A stretch of DNA of 7,650 bases, from positions 1 to 7,650 of the forward strand of contig JAJXSZ010000142.1 of assembly GCA_021784255.1 (NCBI GenBank), written 5' to 3'. The position numbers and the translations under genes are program-made. Shown here one piece after another: positions 4,755-7,650 of the stretch. The stretch is from Pseudomonadota bacterium. GTDB lineage: Bacteria; Pseudomonadota; Alphaproteobacteria; Acetobacterales; Acetobacteraceae. The notes under the pieces were generated by a model. The model ran no database searches and was not told where the DNA came from. It saw nothing but the letters and a program-made list of their open reading frames with translations. Numbering within the stretch: the stretch's first letter is position 1; every line of letters starts with the position of its first letter.

Positions 4755-5570
4755 ATGCGCATCCTGTTTCTTGGCGACACGGTCGGGCGCACCGGCCGCG
4801 AGGCGGCGGCGTCGGCGCTGCCGGGGCTGCGCCAGCGGCTCGGCATCGAGCTTGCCATCATCAACGCGGAGAACGCCTCGCACGGCTTCGGGGTCGCGCC
4901 GGAGATGGCCGAGGCGCTGTTCGCCGCCGGCGCGGACGTGATCACGCTGGGCAACCATGCCTGGGACCGCAAGGAGATCATCCCCTACATCGCCGCCCAT
5001 AACCGGCTGATCCGGCCGTTCAATTTCCCGCCGGGCACGCCGGGGGCGGGGCTGGCCACGGTGGCGCTCGCCGACGGGCGGCGGGCGGTGGTGGCGAACG
5101 CGATGGGGCGGCTGTTCATGGACCCGCTCGATTGCCCGTTCCGCACCATGGCGGGCGAACTGGCGAAGCACCGGCTGGGTGCCTCGGTGCAGGCGATCGT
5201 GGTCGATTTCCACGCCGAGGCGACGAGCGAGAAATGGGCCTTCGCGCACCTGTTCGACGGCCAGGTGAGCCTGGTCGTCGGCACCCACACGCATTGCCCC
5301 TCGGCCGATCACACGATCCTCGCCGGCGGCACTGCGTTCCAGTCCGACGCCGGGATGTGCGGCGACTACGATTCGGTGATCGGCATGGACAAGACGCTGG
5401 CGGCGGCGCGCTTCCTGAGGAAAGTGCCGGGCGAGAAGCTGCACCCGGCGGACGGTGAGGCGACGGTGTGCGGGCTCTATGTCGAGACCGACGATGCGAC
5501 CGGGCTGGCGAAGCGCTGCGAGCCGGTGCGCCTGGGCGGGCGGTTGTCGCAGACGCTGCCGCACGTGTAA
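4755..5570 (+). CDS. YmdB-family (TIGR00282) metallophosphoesterase
   Basis: This family contains dinuclear-metal phosphoesterases. B. subtilis YmdB hydrolyses 2',3'-cyclic nucleotides and influences biofilm and motility decisions; the role in alphaproteobacteria is not established. The 271-aa sequence carries every metal-site motif: GDTVGR with D8, INAEN with E39 and N40, TLGNHAWD with N67 and H68, VDFHAEATSEK with H153, and GTHTHCPSADHTIL with H178 and H180. The conserved GTAFQSDAGMCGDYDSVIGM block follows. It starts directly after the cyclo-ligase stop with no intervening base, implying translational coupling. The TGAATG junction, the intact motifs and the length near that of YmdB (about 264 aa) make the family call secure; the substrate is inferred from the family. 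Confidence 0.92.
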   Translation: MRILFLGDTVGRTGREAAASALPGLRQRLGIELAIINAENASHGFGVAPEMAEALFAAGADVITLGNHAWDRKEIIPYIAAHNRLIRPFNFPPGTPGAGLATVALADGRRAVVANAMGRLFMDPLDCPFRTMAGELAKHRLGASVQAIVVDFHAEATSEKWAFAHLFDGQVSLVVGTHTHCPSADHTILAGGTAFQSDAGMCGDYDSVIGMDKTLAAARFLRKVPGEKLHPADGEATVCGLYVETDDATGLAKRCEPVRLGGRLSQTLPHV

Positions 5571-5602
5571 CCAGCCGCGCAGCGCCATTCCCAGGGGATC
5601 CG

Positions 5603-6352
5603 ATGGCTGGCCATTCGCAGTTCAAGAACATCATGCACCGCAAGGGCGCGCAGGACGCGCGCCGGGGGCGCCAGTTCGCGCGGCTGATCCGCGAGATCAC
5701 GGTGGCCGCGCGCCAGGGGCTGGCGGAGATTTCCGCCAATCCGCGGCTGCGCGCGGCGGTGGCGGCGGCGCGCCAGGCGAACATGCCGCGCGACACCGTG
5801 GAGCGGGCGATCAAGAAGGCGTCCGGCGCGGCGGGCGGCGAGGACTATACCGAGGTGCGCTACGAGGGCTACGGCCCGGGCGGGGTCGCGGTGATCGTCG
5901 AGGCGCTGACCGACAACCGCAACCGCACCGCCTCGGACGTGCGTTCGGCGTTCGCCAAGTTCGGCGGCGCGCTGGGCGAGACGAACTCGGTTTCTTTTCT
6001 GTTCTCCCGGCGCGGGATGCTGCGCTATCCGGCAGCGGTCGCGAGCGAGGAGGCGATGCTGGAGGCGGCGGTCGAGGCCGGGGCGGAGGATGTCGCGAGT
6101 GGGCCGGAGGGGCACGAGATCAGCACCTCGGTCGAGGGTTTCTTTGCCGTGCGCGATGCGCTGGAGGCCCGGTTCGGGGCGCCGGAGGAGGCGCGGCTGG
6201 ACTGGAAGCCGGGCATGACGGTGACGCTGGACGAGGAGCAGGGGGCGAGGATGGTCAGGTTGCTTGATGCGCTCGACGAGAGCGACGACGTGCAGAACGT
6301 GACCGCGAATTTCGAGTTGCCGGACGCGCTGATGGCGAAGCTCTCGGCCTGA
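5603..6352 (+). CDS. YebC/PmpR family protein
   Basis: YebC proteins were long annotated as transcriptional regulators (PmpR in Pseudomonas), and recent work also assigns YebC and mitochondrial TACO1 to relief of ribosome stalling at proline-rich stretches. The 249-aa product has the hallmark N-terminus (MAGHSQFKNIMHRKGAQDA, then RRGRQFARLIREI), the NMPRDTVERAIKKASG segment (about residues 59-74), YEGYGPGGVAVIVEALTDNRNRT (about 91-113), and the C-terminal domain ending DDVQNVTANFELPD. The usual HSKWANIKHRKG appears here as HSQFKNIMHRKG. The ATG is preceded by AGGGGAT. It lies between the phosphoesterase gene (32 bases) and ruvC (10 bases); yebC next to ruvC is a widely conserved pairing. DNA-binding or ribosome role cannot be decided from sequence. 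Confidence 0.95.
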   Translation: MAGHSQFKNIMHRKGAQDARRGRQFARLIREITVAARQGLAEISANPRLRAAVAAARQANMPRDTVERAIKKASGAAGGEDYTEVRYEGYGPGGVAVIVEALTDNRNRTASDVRSAFAKFGGALGETNSVSFLFSRRGMLRYPAAVASEEAMLEAAVEAGAEDVASGPEGHEISTSVEGFFAVRDALEARFGAPEEARLDWKPGMTVTLDEEQGARMVRLLDALDESDDVQNVTANFELPDALMAKLSA

Positions 6353-6362
6353 TCGTGCGGTG

Positions 6363-6881
6363 ATGACGCGCATCCTGGGGCTCGATCCCGGACTGCGGGT
6401 GACCGGCTGGGGCCTGATCGAGGCGACCGGCAACCGGCTGCGGCATGTGGCCGACGGGGCGATCGCGACCGATGCCTCGGCGAGCGTGCCGGCACGGCTC
6501 TGCACGCTGCACCAGGCGCTGGCGGCGCTGATCAGCGAGCTGGCCCCCGACGAATCGGCGGTCGAGGAGACCTTCGTCAACCGCAATCCGGCCTCGACGC
6601 TGAAGCTCGGCTACGCGCGCGGCGTGGTGCTGCTGGCGCCGTCGCTGGCGGGCATTCCGGTTGCGGAATATGCGGCGCTCGCGGTCAAGCAGGCGGTGGT
6701 GGGGACCGGGGGCGCGTCGAAGGAGCAGGTGCAGGCGATGGTGCGCCGGCTGCTGCCGGGCGCGCAGATGCGCCGCGCGGATGCGGCGGACGCGCTGGCG
6801 GTGGCGATCTGCCATGCGCATCATCGCGGCACCGCGCGGCGGTGGAACGAGCGCGGGGCGGCGGGGAGGAGTGCGGCGTGA
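6363..6881 (+). CDS. ruvC: Crossover junction endodeoxyribonuclease RuvC
   Basis: RuvC is the dimeric, Mg-dependent resolvase that nicks Holliday junctions symmetrically after RuvAB branch migration. The 172-aa protein has the RNase H-like fold motifs: ILGLDPGLRVTGWG with D8, VEETFVNRN with E68, LKLGYARGVVL, K120 in GGASKEQVQ, and ADAADALAVAICHAH with D140 and D143. The four acidic catalytic residues are all present. The C-terminal tail (HHRGTARRWNERGAAGRSAA) is basic and probably flexible. ATG 6363 gives the standard MTRILGLD start; a GTG one codon earlier (6360) is possible. No clear ribosome site is visible, and yebC ends 10 bases upstream, so coupling is likely. The stop overlaps the ruvA GTG by four bases. 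Confidence 0.96.
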   Translation: MTRILGLDPGLRVTGWGLIEATGNRLRHVADGAIATDASASVPARLCTLHQALAALISELAPDESAVEETFVNRNPASTLKLGYARGVVLLAPSLAGIPVAEYAALAVKQAVVGTGGASKEQVQAMVRRLLPGAQMRRADAADALAVAICHAHHRGTARRWNERGAAGRSAA

Positions 6882-7474
6882 TCGGGCGGCTCACCGGGCG
6901 GATCGAGGGGATCGAGGCGGATCGCTGCCTCGTCGATGTCGGCGGCGTCGGCTACGTGGTGATGGCCTCGACGCGCACGCTCGGCGCGCTCGAGCCAGGG
7001 GCCGAGCAGCGGCTCTGGGTCGAGACCCTGGTGCGCGAGGACGCGATCACGCTCTACGGGTTCCTGCAGGCGGCGGAGCGGGAATGGTTTCGTATCCTCA
7101 CCGGTGTGCAGGGCGTGGGGCCGAAGGTGGCGCTCGGGATTCTCTCGGCGCTGGCGCCGGCGGACCTGGTCGCGGCGATCCAGTCCGGCGACCGGGCGAT
7201 GCTGTCGCGCGCACCGGGGGTGGGGCCGAAGCTGGCGATCCGCATCGCCACCGAGCTGCGCGACAAGGCGGGCGCGCTGCCGCTGCCCGACAGCATCGCG
7301 GTGGCGGCGAGCGTGCCGGCGGGGCCGGATGCGGAGGTGATTTCCGCCCTCGGGCATCTTGGCTACCGGCGCGGCGAGGTGGAATCCGCGCTGGCGAAGG
7401 TGCGGCTGCGGCTCGGCGCGGAAGTGGCGTTCGCCGACCTGGTGCGTGAGAGCCTGCGCGAGATGGCGCGGTGA
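6878..7474 (+). CDS. ruvA: Holliday junction branch migration protein RuvA
   Basis: RuvA tetramers bind the four-way junction, hold it open and square, and load the RuvB motors. The 198-aa product shows domain I, an OB fold starting MIGRLTGRIEGI and carrying the acidic pin REDAITLYGF (residues 53-62). Domain II has two helix-hairpin-helix motifs (GVQGVGPKVA near 77-86 and APGVGPKLA at 112-120). Domain III (about 150-198) contacts RuvB. The start is GTG 6878 within GTGA, overlapping the ruvC stop, with GGAGGA at 6865-6870 and 7 bases of spacing. An ATG in frame at 6842 would add 12 residues that no RuvA has, so it is rejected. The same GTGA overlap joins it to ruvB. Confidence 0.96.
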   Translation: MIGRLTGRIEGIEADRCLVDVGGVGYVVMASTRTLGALEPGAEQRLWVETLVREDAITLYGFLQAAEREWFRILTGVQGVGPKVALGILSALAPADLVAAIQSGDRAMLSRAPGVGPKLAIRIATELRDKAGALPLPDSIAVAASVPAGPDAEVISALGHLGYRRGEVESALAKVRLRLGAEVAFADLVRESLREMAR

Positions 7475-7650
7475 GCGGCGCGCGTGGGCGGCGGGGCGGC
7501 GGCGGGCCGGCGGCGCGCGAGGACGCGGAGGCGCGGCGGGTCGATGCGGTGCGCCAGCCGGAGGACGCGGCCGAGGCGGCGCTGCGGCCGCAGCGGCTCA
7601 CCGAGTTCGTCGGCCAGAAGGCGGCGCGCGAAAATCTCGCCGTGTTCATC
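7471..7650 (+). CDS. ruvB: Holliday junction branch migration ATPase RuvB (3' end outside window)
   Basis: RuvB is the hexameric AAA+ motor that drives branch migration with RuvA. Only the first 60 codons are in the window, so the Walker motifs are not visible. The family N-terminal signature is clear: EDAAEAALRPQRLTEFVGQKAARENLAVFI matches the RuvB pattern around LRP...L..F.GQ...R.NL.VFI. The start is GTG 7471 in a GTGA overlap with the ruvA stop, matching the ruvC/ruvA junction. This places LRP at residues 38-40, roughly 15 residues later than in E. coli RuvB, because of a Gly/Arg-rich leader (SGARGRRGGGG). A later GTG at 7549 would give a shorter protein but would lose the RRVDAVR portion that aligns with other RuvB N-termini. 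Confidence 0.93.
   Translation, partial: MSGARGRRGGGGPAAREDAEARRVDAVRQPEDAAEAALRPQRLTEFVGQKAARENLAVFI

Noticed and set aside
4131..5588. A 485-codon - strand open frame opposite the cyclo-ligase and phosphoesterase genes
   Set aside because: It is rich in Arg, His and Gln with no recognisable domain, and it mirrors two well-supported genes on the other strand.
5477..6586. A long - strand open frame opposite yebC and the start of ruvC
   Set aside because: It is a low-stop GC-rich shadow; the + strand genes carry clear family motifs throughout.
6842..6877. Upstream ATG start for ruvA
   Set aside because: It would add MERARGGGEECG ahead of the universal MIGRLTG start, whereas GTG 6878 has a strong GGAGGA and the typical overlap with ruvC.

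Overview
The window is a very GC-rich piece of bacterial chromosome carrying conserved housekeeping genes. Gene content, gene order and protein similarity point to an alphaproteobacterium, most likely Rhodospirillales and possibly Acetobacteraceae (Roseomonas-like); the genus is an inference. I see no insertion sequence, phage gene, tRNA, rRNA or CRISPR array, and base and codon use look uniform throughout.

Left part (1-1171, + strand): the 3' part of epmA (EF-P lysyltransferase, beginning before the window), then a small predicted lipoprotein. Middle part (1182-3224, - strand): a three-gene run transcribed leftwards, consisting of an uncharacterised 119-aa protein, a class I DhnA/FbaB-type fructose-bisphosphate aldolase, and thiE (thiamine phosphate synthase). 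The lipoprotein gene and thiE converge with 10 bases between them.

Right part (3286-7650, + strand): a 62-aa coiled-coil protein that fits ZauP (the ZapA upstream partner described in Caulobacter), then zapA, the 6S RNA gene, the 5-formyltetrahydrofolate cyclo-ligase gene, a YmdB-like metallophosphoesterase, yebC, ruvC, ruvA and the start of ruvB. The order zapA - 6S RNA - cyclo-ligase is the classical conserved setting of ssrS. Most of this half is tightly packed: TGAATG at the cyclo-ligase/phosphoesterase junction and GTGA overlaps at ruvC/ruvA and ruvA/ruvB. Its themes are Z-ring assembly, global transcription control by 6S RNA, one-carbon metabolism, translation or regulation (YebC) and Holliday-junction processing.

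The most interesting non-coding signals are two matching 15-bp palindromes (GSTTGA-N3-TCAASC) whose centres lie 23 bp apart in the divergent intergenic region before zauP-zapA; a patch of short direct repeats between zapA and the 6S promoter; the compact 6S RNA locus; and a 9-bp stem-loop in the leader of the aldolase gene. No clearly new multi-gene system is visible. The paired palindromes and the unknown 119-aa gene beside them are the best leads.
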